A stretch of DNA of 63,116 nt from a bacterium (GCA_040753085.1 JBFMHI010000004.1:1-63116); one strand, 5' to 3'. Counted from the stretch's first letter, positions 1 to 7,733 are shown. Numbers and translations: made by a program. Notes: generated from the letters alone by a model not told the origin.

Positions 1-108
1 CTTCGCGCTATCAACCTCAGCGATGATATGGACAAGTATTGGGATTTCCATATCAGAGAGGAACAGAAACGTCTTTACGGGACTTACGAATGGAAAATGG
101 CTGCATGA
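1..108 (+). CDS. C-terminal fragment of an unidentified protein, possibly a transposase
   Basis: An open frame enters from the left edge and ends at TGA 106-108; only the last 35 residues are visible, including NLSDDMDKYWDFHIREEQ. This tail loosely resembles C-termini of some transposases, but the fragment is too short to assign. It lies upstream of a VapBC-type remnant in a region rich in mobile debris. Function not claimed; the call rests on an open frame and codon texture only. Confidence 0.35.
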   Translation, partial: LRAINLSDDMDKYWDFHIREEQKRLYGTYEWKMAA

Positions 109-169
109 AAAGTAGCCACACCCTAATTAATCAAGGCTGTTTTGCAGATTCTGGAATTATCAGTCAGTT

Positions 170-210
170 CTATATCAGTTCTATATCAGTTTATATCAGT
201 CTATATCAGT
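170..210. promoter_or_regulatory. Four-fold 10-bp direct repeat upstream of an antitoxin gene
   Basis: The decamer YTATATCAGT is repeated four times in a row (170-179, 181-190, 191-200, 201-210), with a single T between the first two units. The array ends 22 bp before the antitoxin start. Direct repeats here are a plausible operator for TA autoregulation; that role is inference. Confidence 0.5.
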
Positions 211-232
211 TGATAGTCGGTAGGAGGGCAAA

Positions 233-457
233 ATGACCACACTTGTTGATAAAGTAGTTGACCAACTAAAGACCTTACCATACGAGATGCAGTGGCGGGT
301 CTTTGAATTCACGCGCGCACTCGTCGTGTCCGTTCCGCACGGCGTTCCTGGTTCACAACTATTGCGGTTTGCAGGCGCGATCCCACTAGATGATTTACAA
401 CTGATGCGCCAAGCGATTGAAGAAGGTTGCGAGCGGGTGGACACCAATGAATGGTAA
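233..457 (+). CDS. VapB-like antitoxin
   Basis: This 74-residue acidic protein begins MTTLVDKVVDQLKTLP and resembles short antitoxins paired with PIN-domain VapC toxins. A good ribosome binding site (GGAGGG) precedes ATG 233. Its 3' end overlaps the vapC start (ATG 447) in the usual translationally coupled TA arrangement. It would neutralise the ribonuclease toxin and repress the operon, perhaps through the decamer repeats at 170-210. The partner toxin is broken, so the antitoxin is probably an orphan. Family assignment is by pattern and context. Confidence 0.65.
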   Translation: MTTLVDKVVDQLKTLPYEMQWRVFEFTRALVVSVPHGVPGSQLLRFAGAIPLDDLQLMRQAIEEGCERVDTNEW

Positions 458-918
458 ATACCTTCTTGATACCAATATCGTTATTGCCCTGTTCGCAAAT
501 GATACCGCGGTTAAAGACAACCTCGCCAAAGCGGATGAAATTTTCGTCCGTGGTTGTTGCGTGTATACCGCTGCAACGGTAGGTTAAAGACAACCTCGCC
601 AAAGCGGATGAAATTTTCGTTCCCAGCGTCGCGATAGGTGAGTTGTGTTTCGGCGCGCGAAAATCAGCGCGGGTAGATGAAAACCTGAAGCGTATTGACG
701 AATTTGTCACCAATAGCGCCGTGCTGGGGTGCGACGCCGAGACTGCACGGCGATACGGGGAAATCAAAAATGCGTTCCGGGTAAAAGGACATCCAATACC
801 AGAAGAGGAATGGCACAATAGCATTACCAAAGACGCCATTGCTGAGGCGATCAAGTTGTCGGGTGAGGCATTTCTCAAACATGCAGATGAGTTTGTGCTG
901 GAGCCAATACCGGCATGA
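447..918 (+). pseudogene. VapC-like PIN-domain toxin, disrupted by a duplication and chimeric at its end
   Basis: The frame starts MNGKYLLDTNIVIALFAND, the classic PIN N-terminus with the first catalytic Asp. A 39-bp segment is then repeated (509-547 and 582-620), adding 73 bp and shifting the frame so translation stops near 585. Skipping the first copy restores a frame through GELCFGARKSAR and ETARRYGEIKNAFRVKGHPIPE. At about 804 the sequence leaves the PIN fold: the expected late acidic motif (normally near DIWIAA) is replaced by a tail resembling a different antitoxin (EEWHNSITKDAIAEA...). The gene therefore carries two lesions. The swapped-in tail leads straight into a second toxin start at 915, suggesting a deletion that fused two TA modules. 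Confidence 0.7.
509..620. repeat. 39-bp direct duplication inside vapC
   Basis: Positions 509-547 and 582-620 are identical over 39 bp, separated by 34 bp of other sequence. The net insertion (73 bp) is not a multiple of three and breaks the toxin frame. Confidence 0.85.
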
Positions 919-1055
919 ACATTCTGGATGAGAACGTCCTCGAAAGTCGGCGGCAACTGCTAATCAAGTGGCATGTGCCTTTTCGGCAAATCGGCTACGA
1001 GGTAGGCAGGAAATTGCGGCGTGCTACGGCGTTTGGCGAAATGCTCTTGCCCTGA
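915..1055 (+). pseudogene. DUF5615-like PIN toxin, N-terminal fragment
   Basis: ATG 915 overlaps the preceding stop (ATGA). The 46-residue product begins MNILDENVLESRRQLL and contains RQIGYEVGRK, characteristic of the N-terminus of DUF5615-type PIN-like toxins, which usually exceed 100 residues. After GRK the sequence diverges and ends at TGA 1053-1055, so only the first third survives. With the antitoxin-like tail fused to vapC just upstream, it forms the remains of a second TA module. Family recognition is by pattern; inactivity is inferred from length. Confidence 0.5.
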
Positions 1056-1070
1056 GAAGACTTCTGCGAA

Positions 1071-1406
1071 ATGAGCGCATTTGACGAGGTCAACTTGAAG
1101 ACGATATTGGAGCAAATCCGTGCTCAGGCTATAGAGGAAAACATCCGTATCACTCAGCACGCGCAACAGGAGATGGCGGAGGAGAACATCACGCTTGACG
1201 AGATTCTTCAGGTAATTGCCACAGCCCAGATATTGGAAAACTATCCTGAGCACAAAGGAGGACCATGCTGCTTGCTTAATGGCGTTACCGTTCACGGACG
1301 TCCTGTGCATATTGTATGTACGACAGCCCAGCCAGTGTTGATTGTGATTACGGTGTATGATCCCAAACCACCGAAATGGGTGACACCCACCCAAAGGAAG
1401 CGATAA
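1071..1406 (+). CDS. DUF4258 family toxin-like protein
   Basis: A 111-residue protein with the DUF4258 layout: ITQHAQQEMAEENITLDEI near residues 25-45, then ILENYPEHKGGPCCLL and VHIVCTTAQPVLIVITVYDP. DUF4258 proteins resemble RelE-type toxins and are commonly encoded just before a YgiT-type zinc-finger antitoxin, as here (3-bp gap). It probably acts as an mRNA interferase-like toxin, but no catalytic residues are established for the family. The gene appears full length. Confidence 0.7.
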   Translation: MSAFDEVNLKTILEQIRAQAIEENIRITQHAQQEMAEENITLDEILQVIATAQILENYPEHKGGPCCLLNGVTVHGRPVHIVCTTAQPVLIVITVYDPKPPKWVTPTQRKR

Positions 1407-1409
1407 AAT

Positions 1410-1634
1410 ATGAAGTGCAGTATTGTAGGATGTCCTGGTGAGTACGAAGAACGGCAGATCATCCATACCGTGCGATATCATGGACAGGTGATCGTGTTTG
1501 ATCATGTGCCAGCCGAAGTTTGCTCTGTATGTGGCGACGTGCTTCTAAGACCAGAGACCGTGCGTCGGATCGAGACGTTGTTGCAAGCAGCAATGCAGCC
1601 AGCGAGAGCAGTTCCCCTTTACGAGTTTGCTTAA
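1410..1634 (+). CDS. YgiT-type zinc-finger antitoxin
   Basis: A 74-residue protein with a zinc-binding N-terminus: MKCSIVGCPGEYEER (Cys at residues 3 and 8) and a second pair EVCSVCGD near residues 37-43. A short segment after the CxxC ends LLQAAMQPARAVPLYEFA. This matches the zinc-finger half of MqsA/YgiT antitoxins, which bind the DUF4258 toxin and often the operator DNA. It follows the DUF4258 gene by 3 bp. There is no HTH domain, so DNA binding may be weak. Confidence 0.7.
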   Translation: MKCSIVGCPGEYEERQIIHTVRYHGQVIVFDHVPAEVCSVCGDVLLRPETVRRIETLLQAAMQPARAVPLYEFA

Positions 1635-1818
1635 GGGGCACTTCGGCAAACACTCGCCTGCCGACAACGCCTGAACGATTTCTTGTTGGTGCTGGCTGGC
1701 AAAGGGCGGTGTTGCGTCAGGCTCTGCGTTCTGCATCATGCCCTTCCTATCCAAGCGTCGTCGGTCAGTCGCAAGTATGGCGTAGCGAGTTGAATATTCT
1801 ACAAAGCAAGGTACACTG

Positions 1819-2282
1819 ATGATTGAACAAATACGCGCCAGGATTCAGGCAGGACAATTCGAGTTCTCAAAGCACGCCGTTGACCAAAGCGTCCTCCGTC
1901 GTAACCGTTCAGGTATAGCTGCACGGATTAGCACGGATAAATAACACAGGACAGAAGGCGGAAGTGTAGGGACAGGGCTTGTCCCTGTCCGTGCTTGTCC
2001 ATGTCCGTTCCGTAGACGGACAACCACAAGGGTTGTCCCTACAGCCTAAGGACAGACCCGAATCACGGACACGGCTCACGGATTTTCCGTGTTTCATCTG
2101 TGTGCATCTGTGGCTGAACGGTTACCCTCCGTCAAATCAGCGTACAGGAATTGCGGGAGGCGATTGCGAATGGCGAGATTATCGAAGACTATCCAGAGGA
2201 TAAGTATGGTCCAAGTTGCTTACTGCTGAAGCGTTTACGACACGCCTGCGAGATTCGGCAGTCACTTTCGCAGAGATTGTAG
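1819..2282 (+). pseudogene. Second DUF4258 gene, split by a family A mobile element
   Basis: The 5' part (MIEQIRARIQAGQFEFSKHA...) starts at ATG 1819 and is interrupted at 1901 by a 225-bp element. Removing the element plus one copy of the 8-bp duplication CCTCCGTC joins SVLRQISVQELREAI in frame and continues through EIIEDYPEDKYGPSCLLL, a clear DUF4258 core. After LLKRLRHA the frame appears degenerate and stops at 2280-2282, so the C-terminal strand is also lost. The toxin is therefore inactivated, most visibly by transposition. This is a clean before/after example of element insertion. Confidence 0.8.
1901..2125. mobile_element. Family A MITE-like element inside a DUF4258 gene
   Basis: 225 bp with perfect 12-bp inverted ends GTAACCGTTCAG / CTGAACGGTTAC, flanked by the 8-bp direct repeat CCTCCGTC (1893-1900 and 2126-2133). 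The interior carries the 'GTAGGGACAGGG...TTGTCCCTAC' foldback module also seen at 37169, 40729, 53354 and 62880. It has no coding capacity for a transposase. Confidence 0.9.
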
Positions 2283-2295
2283 AAAGAAGAACGGT

Positions 2296-2412
2296 ATGAG
2301 CGTTACGGTTGCTCAAATGAACAGAGAGGAACTGAAAGAAATCATTTTACTGCCTCCCTTTCTGGAAAAAGTTCAAAATCTTCTTATGGATAATCTCATT
2401 GGCCGAAACTAA
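2296..2412 (+). pseudogene. Truncated VapB-like antitoxin fragment
   Basis: ATG 2296 opens MSVTVAQMNREELKEII, typical of the first residues of small VapB-type antitoxins. The frame then runs into the 3' end of the convergent phosphatase gene, giving an unrelated tail that stops at 2410-2412. It follows the broken DUF4258 toxin and is likely the remains of its partner or of another TA module. Confidence 0.4.
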
Positions 2413-3336
2413 ATAGGAGAGACCTGCTTCCGGGCCTTCCAAGAGGGGGAAATCATCCAGACCTTGGCCATAGGCGTCACTAACCATACAGCCGGCTTCT
2501 TTGGCGATGAGGTAAGAAGCAGCAATATCATAAGGACACGGACCCAGTATCTTCCCTCCCCCCAGAACCTTGGCGGTCTTGAGGCTCTCCGGGTATTCTC
2601 TGAGAAGCCGGCCGCCCACGTCCACATGGGCATCCAATTGTCCCAGCAAGATGCGACTGGTGGTGAAGGAGGAGCTGCTCAGGAGGAAGCAGGCCCCTTT
2701 AACGGCGGAGGTATCCACTAATGAACCAATAAATTGAAATAGAGGTAAACTTGGCCGTCCTACCACTTCAAAACTCCATCTTAATCTCTCCATATCCTGA
2801 TTAGAAGAGAGCACCACCGGGATTTCTTCCTGGTTAGGGAATATCTGGGCAGCGCCTCCGCTCCCCTGCTCCTGTGCTCCCCGGCTCCTTTGTGCCTGAC
2901 AGTGGAATATCTTTGTGCCTTTACCTCTTTCAGCCCAAAAAAGGCGATCCCCTTTTATCTCCTTCAGACAGCCGTATTTAATATCTTTAAACGCCGGCTT
3001 CTCCTTCCGGTAATCAGCCAGGGCCACAGAGACGCAAGCGGCTTCAAAACCTACGGCCGCCGGCCGCGAGCCATCAACCGGGTCAACTACCAGGAGAAAG
3101 CGAGGCGCCGGGCCGAATTTTACCAAACCTTTGTCTTCTGAAAAGTAAGCCCAATCAGGGCCTTTATCTTTAACGCACTCATAAAGGATCTCTTCGCCTA
3201 TCTCATCAATCCGGAAGGTAGGATCGCCGCTGGCCGCCCACCCGGTGATTTCTCTGGCTGAAGCCTGGCCCAGATAAGGACTGACCGCAGACCATATCTT
3301 CTCAGTTAGAATTAACACCACATCCTTTTCGTTCAT
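2347..3336 (-). CDS. Inositol monophosphatase-family phosphatase
   Basis: A 329-residue protein of the Mg-dependent, Li-sensitive phosphatase superfamily. The metal-binding signature DPVDGS lies near residues 86-91, the upstream acidic metal ligand region near RIDEIGEEI, and the C-terminal signature as CPYDIAASYLIAKEAG. Members hydrolyse inositol phosphate, fructose-1,6-bisphosphate or PAP; the substrate cannot be told here. A low-complexity stretch (QAQRSRGAQEQGSGGAAQ, around residues 147-164) comes from a CT-rich word repeat at about 2855-2905 and looks like an in-frame repeat insertion. The gene stands alone, convergent with the TA debris, preceded by a GGGAGAGGTGG-type ribosome site. Confidence 0.75.
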   Translation of the reverse strand: MNEKDVVLILTEKIWSAVSPYLGQASAREITGWAASGDPTFRIDEIGEEILYECVKDKGPDWAYFSEDKGLVKFGPAPRFLLVVDPVDGSRPAAVGFEAACVSVALADYRKEKPAFKDIKYGCLKEIKGDRLFWAERGKGTKIFHCQAQRSRGAQEQGSGGAAQIFPNQEEIPVVLSSNQDMERLRWSFEVVGRPSLPLFQFIGSLVDTSAVKGACFLLSSSSFTTSRILLGQLDAHVDVGGRLLREYPESLKTAKVLGGGKILGPCPYDIAASYLIAKEAGCMVSDAYGQGLDDFPLLEGPEAGLSYLVSANEIIHKKILNFFQKGRQ

Positions 3337-3381
3337 TACCCCACCTCTCCCCCCTACCTTGAGTATAACTTAAAAAATCCC

Positions 3382-3429
3382 GCTAACTATTCAGCCACTG
3401 ATTAACACGGATTAGCACGGATAAAATAA
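3382..3429. repeat. Family A left-end remnant
   Basis: CTAACTATTCAGCCACTGA followed by the CACGGATTAGCACGG interior word matches the left half of family A elements such as 7903. No matching right end is present; a family B element begins 2 bp later. Confidence 0.5.
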
Positions 3430-3431
3430 TT

Positions 3432-3665
3432 CGACCTGTACGGTTAGGCTGAGCCTTGAAAACCGCTAAAGCGGTTATGATTCTATATGTTGTCTTATTC
3501 GCATCACCCTGATAAATCAGGGTGCTAATCTCAGTAGAAATGGGGATATTAATCTCGCTAGAAATGAGGAGATGATGAGAATAGCACCCCGATTTATCGG
3601 GGTGAATCGGTAGAGAACAAGTCCACCTCCTAACCGCTTCAGCGGTTTTTTAACCAGACAGGTTG
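3432..3665. mobile_element. Family B element, eroded right end
   Basis: The left end CGACCTGTACGGTTAG is intact; the right end reads AACCAGACAGGTTG, a decayed copy. The interior (AACCGCTAAAGCGGTT and CACCCTGATAAATCAGGGTG hairpins) is nearly identical to the element at 9010. No duplication is readable. It occupies a gene-free 750-bp stretch together with the next element. Confidence 0.8.
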
Positions 3666-3734
3666 CCTTTTTTGAATCTGTAAACGAGCCGTGCATTTCA
3701 TAGCCAGAAATATGCCAACTCTGCCGAAAAAAAC

Positions 3735-3997
3735 CGACCTGTACGGTTAGGAATTACAAGCAATTTCCCTCAAACCTGAAAGGTTTGAATTTTACATAAC
3801 CACAGGTGAACCCTGCGAAAACGAAACATCTACCACAGCTCAACCCTGAAAGGGTTGAATTCTATGTGATGGATAATATTCGACCCTTGCAGGGTCGAGC
3901 GTTGCAGGTGTATTTATCTTCCGTAGCTTGCATCTACGGCTATTTAAAATTTGACGCTTTCAGCGTCAGTAGTCTACAACCTTAACCGTACAGGTCG
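3735..3997. mobile_element. Family B element with a different interior
   Basis: Perfect ends CGACCTGTACGGTTAG and its complement (TTAACCGTACAGGTCG). The interior has a series of short hairpins (AACCTGAAAGGTTTGAAT, AACCCTGAAAGGGTTGAAT, CGACCCTTGCAGGGTCG). The flanks are AAAAAAAC (3727-3734) and A plus AAAAAAAC (3998-4006), consistent with an 8-bp duplication in an A-tract. Confidence 0.8.
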
Positions 3998-4089
3998 AAA
4001 AAAAACTTGAACATCGAGTAACAAACCCCGACCTGGGCCTACCAATTAACCCCGAATGGACACGAATACAGTTCCATTTTGTCTACCTC

Positions 4090-5253
4090 TTACAGATAAT
4101 TCTCTTCCAGATATGCCTTCCTCTCTTTAGCCTTATTAATCCACTTACTATTAGGATATTCGTGGATAAGCCTGCCGTAAGCCTCAACCGCTTTTTTGTA
4201 ATCCCTGGTTTCATAAACCCGGTCGTAAAGTTCCCCCATATTAAAGAGGGCCTGTTCCGCCTCCGGGGTATGGGGATGGTTCGCTACTACCTTATGATAT
4301 TCGGCTAAGGCCTGTCGATAGTCTTTTAGTTTTCGATAGCTATCAGCCACGCCCATTTGCGCCTCAGGCGCCAGAGAACTGGCCGGATAAAGATCAAGCA
4401 AACGGAGGTATTCCAGCCTGGCATTTACGTAATCTTCTTTGGCATAATTAGAGTGGGCGATCAGAAGCTGGGCATCGTCCAGTAGATTACTTTGGGGATA
4501 ACTGTCCTTAATATCCTCGGCGGTAGTAATGGCCGCATCAAAGGCCTTATTGTCGAATTGACACTGGGCTATTCCAAAGGTGGCCTTATCTAACAGTTTA
4601 CTTTTGGGATAGTTGCTGATTAACCGCTCATATTCGGTTATGGCTTGATCGCATAACTTCCTTCGATACAGATCCTCAGCCAGATTGAACTGTTCCTGAT
4701 CCTCCGGCACCTTTAAGCCTTCTTCCACCGGTTCTTCCGGTAACTCTTTTCCCCCTATCGGCCGGGGCTTGAGAGGCAGCTCTTCTTCCTTCAAGGGCTC
4801 TCGGACAAGGGGAAGAGGCAGGGCCTCGGTTTCTCCCTTATCCTTTACGGCTGTCTCTTTGACCGCCGTATCAGCCTCTTCAGACACAACTGTCTCTTTA
4901 ACCGCCGTATCAGGCTTTTCATAACCTGATACCTCTCCCCGCGTTTCACTGCCGACTTCTCCTTTTGTTTCCTCAACTTTTTCCCTGGCAAAGGGTGAAG
5001 CTTCCGGTTTCTCGGCTGGTCCCTTCAGTTCCTGGATCTTTTTGGATAGGGCTTCTTCAAAGGCTTCTCTGGCCTTAAGATTGGCCGGATCTTCCTTTAA
5101 AATTTGACCAAGGATGACCAGAGCGCGCTCATACTTCCTTTCTCTAAGGTAACTTAACCCCTCCTCCAGCGAGGCCGCTTCTTTAGCCTGGCTATATTGA
5201 GCTGAAACAGGCAGAAGGGAAATCACCACCATAATAAATAGTAATCTCTTCAT
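4090..5253 (-). CDS. Secreted TPR-repeat protein, YbgF/BamD-like C-terminus
   Basis: A 387-residue protein (from ATG 5253) with a cleavable signal peptide (MKRLLFIMVVISLLPVSAQYSQA). An N-terminal TPR pair (about residues 25-75) is followed by a charged, Glu/Pro-rich linker containing two copies of DTAVKET (about 90-180), then at least four TPR units whose helices end in YPxS/YPxSK phrases (YPKSKLLDKA, YPQSNLLDDA, YPASSLAPEA, YPNSKWINKA). This is the layout of periplasmic YbgF (CpoB) or BamD-type scaffolds acting in envelope assembly. The start overlaps the upstream gene's stop (ATGA), indicating translational coupling with the small TPR lipoprotein. Confidence 0.7.
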   Translation of the reverse strand: MKRLLFIMVVISLLPVSAQYSQAKEAASLEEGLSYLRERKYERALVILGQILKEDPANLKAREAFEEALSKKIQELKGPAEKPEASPFAREKVEETKGEVGSETRGEVSGYEKPDTAVKETVVSEEADTAVKETAVKDKGETEALPLPLVREPLKEEELPLKPRPIGGKELPEEPVEEGLKVPEDQEQFNLAEDLYRRKLCDQAITEYERLISNYPKSKLLDKATFGIAQCQFDNKAFDAAITTAEDIKDSYPQSNLLDDAQLLIAHSNYAKEDYVNARLEYLRLLDLYPASSLAPEAQMGVADSYRKLKDYRQALAEYHKVVANHPHTPEAEQALFNMGELYDRVYETRDYKKAVEAYGRLIHEYPNSKWINKAKERKAYLEENYL

Positions 5254-5651
5254 TCTTTCTCCATCCATAATTCTTCATTTTCTACTTCCGGGACAGAGAT
5301 ATTCTTCAGGCTGGGATCAAGCTTGATGGCCTGGATGTAAGCATTAATCGATTCCGTGTCCTTACCCATATCCTCATATACTCTTCCCAATTCCAGGTGA
5401 AGATAAGCGTCTTTAGGATCGAGTTTGACTGCCTCCTCCAGGACGCTGACCGCCTCCTCATAATCTCCGGCCAGATAGTAAAGTTCGGCTTTTTTTATGT
5501 AATCATCTTTAGTTAATGGAGCTTTCCGGCTCTCTGGCTTAACCCCCGTCTCTTCCTGTGGCCCGCATCCTCTGCAACCCCAGAATCCACCGATCAGGAT
5601 TAAGCTCAGGACCAGTCCGACTATCCACCACCAGCTATTATTACTACTCAT
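5250..5651 (-). CDS. Small membrane-anchored TPR protein
   Basis: A 133-residue protein with an N-terminal hydrophobic segment (WWWIVGLVLSLILIGGFWGC) that could be a membrane anchor or lipoprotein signal ending at Cys26. Two TPR units follow (DYIKKAELYYLAGDYEEAV, then HLELGRVYEDMGKDTESI). It lies directly upstream of the larger TPR protein and overlaps it by 4 bp, so the two are probably made together as an envelope scaffold pair. The specific role is unknown. Confidence 0.65.
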   Translation of the reverse strand: MSSNNSWWWIVGLVLSLILIGGFWGCRGCGPQEETGVKPESRKAPLTKDDYIKKAELYYLAGDYEEAVSVLEEAVKLDPKDAYLHLELGRVYEDMGKDTESINAYIQAIKLDPSLKNISVPEVENEELWMEKE

Positions 5652-5677
5652 GTCTTGTCTCCTCTTCTATTTTTTTT

Positions 5678-5839
5678 GTATCTATTCAGCCACGAAGACA
5701 CTAAGACACATACGTGTCTTCGTGCCTTGGTGGCTGAACGGTTACAAAACTTTTTTGCTCTGTTGCTCTCTACGACACATACATTTTAATAAGTGGCACA
5801 ATACTTTGTGCCTTCGTGCCTTAGTGGCTGAATAGTTAC
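5678..5839. mobile_element. Family A element, eroded and composite
   Basis: Left end TCTATTCAGCCACGAAG, an internal right end GGCTGAACGGTTAC at 5745, and an outer right end GGCTGAATAGTTAC ending at 5839. The arms (CACGAAGACACTAAGACAC / GTGTCTTCGTGCC) can fold back. The flanks are T-rich and no clear duplication is seen. It separates the TPR pair from the Gx transporter gene. Confidence 0.6.
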
Positions 5840-6366
5840 TATATTTTTTCAAAGCCGGTTATACCCTGCTCCGCTAAACCATTAATCAATTGAGTCGCTA
5901 TCCAGCCATTAAACAGGCCGGTAATGGTAGAAAGAATAAGTAAAAAAGGCAATTGAATAAAGATACCGATATGTTTGACCAGAATAAGATAAACGAGGCC
6001 AATTTGAATCAGACTGTGAGTTATCGCCCCGATCACACTGATCATCATCAAAGAAAGCCCCGGATAAAACCATCTTAAGCTGAACCCCATAATTCCTGCG
6101 CTGCCGAGGCCGCCTGATATACTGAGGATAAAAGCAGGTCCCAGTAAGGTGCCGCTTACCAGACCTCCCAGGATACATCGCATAATAGTTACGATCATTC
6201 CTCCCCTTAGGCCAAAAACCACCAGGGCTAAGATGGTGACTATATTAGCCAGCCCCAGCCTGATCCAGAGAACAGGGGTAAAGATAAGGGCTTCTATCGT
6301 ATGAAGAATGACGGCTAAAGAAGTGAGCAGGGCCATTCTGGTTATTTGGTTAGGCTTAAGTCTCAT
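5839..6366 (-). CDS. Gx transporter family membrane protein (heptaprenyl synthase component I-like)
   Basis: About 175 residues, almost wholly hydrophobic with five or six predicted membrane segments (MALLTSLAVILHTIEALI, IVTILALVVFGLRGG, LSLMMISVIGAITHSLIQIGLVYLILV, LPFLLILSTITGLFNGW). The pattern GLANIVTILALVVFGLRGG and a Gly-rich middle segment (ILGGLVSGTLLGPAFILSISGG) are typical of the Gx transporter family, often encoded next to apbE and RnfG-like genes, as here. It may transport a redox cofactor precursor, but the substrate is unproven. ATG 6366 is chosen; an in-frame start at 6381 is possible. A mobile element ends 17 bp upstream. Confidence 0.7.
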   Translation of the reverse strand: MRLKPNQITRMALLTSLAVILHTIEALIFTPVLWIRLGLANIVTILALVVFGLRGGMIVTIMRCILGGLVSGTLLGPAFILSISGGLGSAGIMGFSLRWFYPGLSLMMISVIGAITHSLIQIGLVYLILVKHIGIFIQLPFLLILSTITGLFNGWIATQLINGLAEQGITGFEKI

Positions 6367-6383
6367 TATATCAATTATCAATT

Positions 6384-6477
6384 GTAACTATTCAGGTAGA
6401 TAGGCTGAAGGCTGAAGGTGGAAGGCTTTTAGGGACAGCCTTCAGCCTTCAGCCTTCAGTCTATGCTGAACGGTTAC
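6384..6477. mobile_element. Family A element with GGCTGAAGG foldback interior
   Basis: 94 bp, GTAACTATTCAG left end and CTGAACGGTTAC right end. The interior is a word repeat (AGGCTGAAGG...CCTTCAGCCTT) that folds into a near-complete hairpin. No 8-bp duplication is readable. A sister copy lies at 28491-28595. Confidence 0.75.
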
Positions 6478-6483
6478 CAAGGG

Positions 6484-7458
6484 CTAATTATTAGTCATTC
6501 TTGACGAAGTTATAACTTTCCCCGCCGGGGTAACGATAATTCCTTCTATTCCTTCAAGCTGCTCGATGAGTTTCATCCCTTCAATGGGGCCGGCAATAAA
6601 TACAGCCGTAGCCGCTACGTCTGCCTCAATGCAGGTCGGTGCAGTGATAGTGACACTAATACATTCGCCGGCCGGATAACCCGCTCGAGGATCGATTATA
6701 TGGTGATATCTGGCTCCATCTTTGATAAAGAAACGCTCATAATCTCCTGAAGTAGCTACGGATGAATCCTTCAGTTCCACCACCGTCAAAATCTTATCCT
6801 CTCTCGGATGTTGAACGCCTATCCTCCAGGGTTTTCCCTTATGGTTTCGACCTATCGTCCTTATATCTCCGCCGGCATTGACCAATCCGTGGGTAATGCC
6901 TTTTTTAACCAGGACATCAATAGCTCGGTCCACCGCGTATCCCTTGGCTACCCCACCTAAATCGAGTTTCATCCCGGGCTCAAGGGCGCATTGCCACCCC
7001 TCATCTCCCGCCGCTCGTCTCTCAATGGCCACTCTTTTATAATCCACCAGCGATAGGGCCGACTTAAGCCGGTCTTTAGGCGGAAGTTTATAAGGTGGCG
7101 CCTGTTTGAAATCCCATAATTCGGTTACCGGGTCAATGGTTACATCAAACAGTCCATTGGTTAGTTCAGAATACTTGATCGATGTTTTTAGCACCTCCAT
7201 GAGTTCAGGGCTGATCTCTTGGGGGGTCTCACCCAACCGGGAAGGCTCGCTTTCCGGTCCTTTACCCAGAAGGGTCTCGATTCTTTTCATTTCAGAGAAG
7301 GCCGCCTTGATGGCCTCATCCGCTTTCTTTCTATCCTGATCCACTACCTTTATTTCCACTAAGGTATCCATCAGGGAATTGGTCCTGACTATTAGTTCCT
7401 TTTGACACCCGGTGATGAAAATAATTCCTATTATGAGGCAATATAGACAGTTTAGCAT
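6484..7458 (-). CDS. apbE: FAD:protein FMN transferase, lipoprotein form
   Basis: A 324-residue ApbE-family protein that attaches FMN to a Thr or Ser in flavoproteins such as RnfG/NqrC. A lipoprotein signal is visible (IIGIIFITGC, Cys18), so it acts in the periplasm. Family signatures include LFDVTIDPVTELWDF (about 103-117), the FAD-binding LDLGGVAKGYAVDRA (about 166-180), NAGGDIRTIG, SVATSGDYERFF and HHIIDPRAGYPAG. Length is normal. It is followed, after one mobile element, by the Gx transporter gene, a partnership recurrent in redox-complex gene sets, although no rnf genes lie in this window. Confidence 0.9.
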   Translation of the reverse strand: MLNCLYCLIIGIIFITGCQKELIVRTNSLMDTLVEIKVVDQDRKKADEAIKAAFSEMKRIETLLGKGPESEPSRLGETPQEISPELMEVLKTSIKYSELTNGLFDVTIDPVTELWDFKQAPPYKLPPKDRLKSALSLVDYKRVAIERRAAGDEGWQCALEPGMKLDLGGVAKGYAVDRAIDVLVKKGITHGLVNAGGDIRTIGRNHKGKPWRIGVQHPREDKILTVVELKDSSVATSGDYERFFIKDGARYHHIIDPRAGYPAGECISVTITAPTCIEADVAATAVFIAGPIEGMKLIEQLEGIEGIIVTPAGKVITSSRMTNN

Positions 7459-7704
7459 AGCGTGACCTCCTAGCCACCCTCAAAGAACAACCTAACGGTT
7501 GTCGTAGGTGTTCCCTAACTTTCATGGTGCCCTTATAATTCTCGCCGATAACACCAATGTTGCGGGGTAATACTATACTAAGCATAGTTTACGCCTAAGG
7601 ATAGAAGTTGTCAAGTTATAAATTACTTTTTTGTAAGGCTAATTGTATCTGCTTAGCCACCAGGACACGAAGACACAAAGATTACAGAAAATTTAAGAAG
7701 GTGC

Positions 7705-7733
7705 TTGACAAGTATCCGGGGGTATGTTATACT
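7705..7733 (+). promoter_or_regulatory. Sigma70-type promoter for tRNA-Val
   Basis: TTGACA (7705-7710), 17-bp spacer, TATACT (7728-7733). The tRNA begins 18 bp after the -10 box. Confidence 0.8.

Noticed and set aside
309-956. A 215-residue minus-strand frame across the VapBC region
   Set aside because: It is antisense to a recognisable TA locus and shows no domain.
960-1505. A 181-residue minus-strand frame opposite DUF4258/YgiT
   Set aside because: Antisense to a convincing toxin-antitoxin pair; no motif.
1635-1750. A possible third attC site near the YgiT gene (TGCCGACAACGCC…GGCGGTGTTGCGTC)
   Set aside because: No RYYYAAC/GTTRRRY boxes are present and the arms do not pair well.
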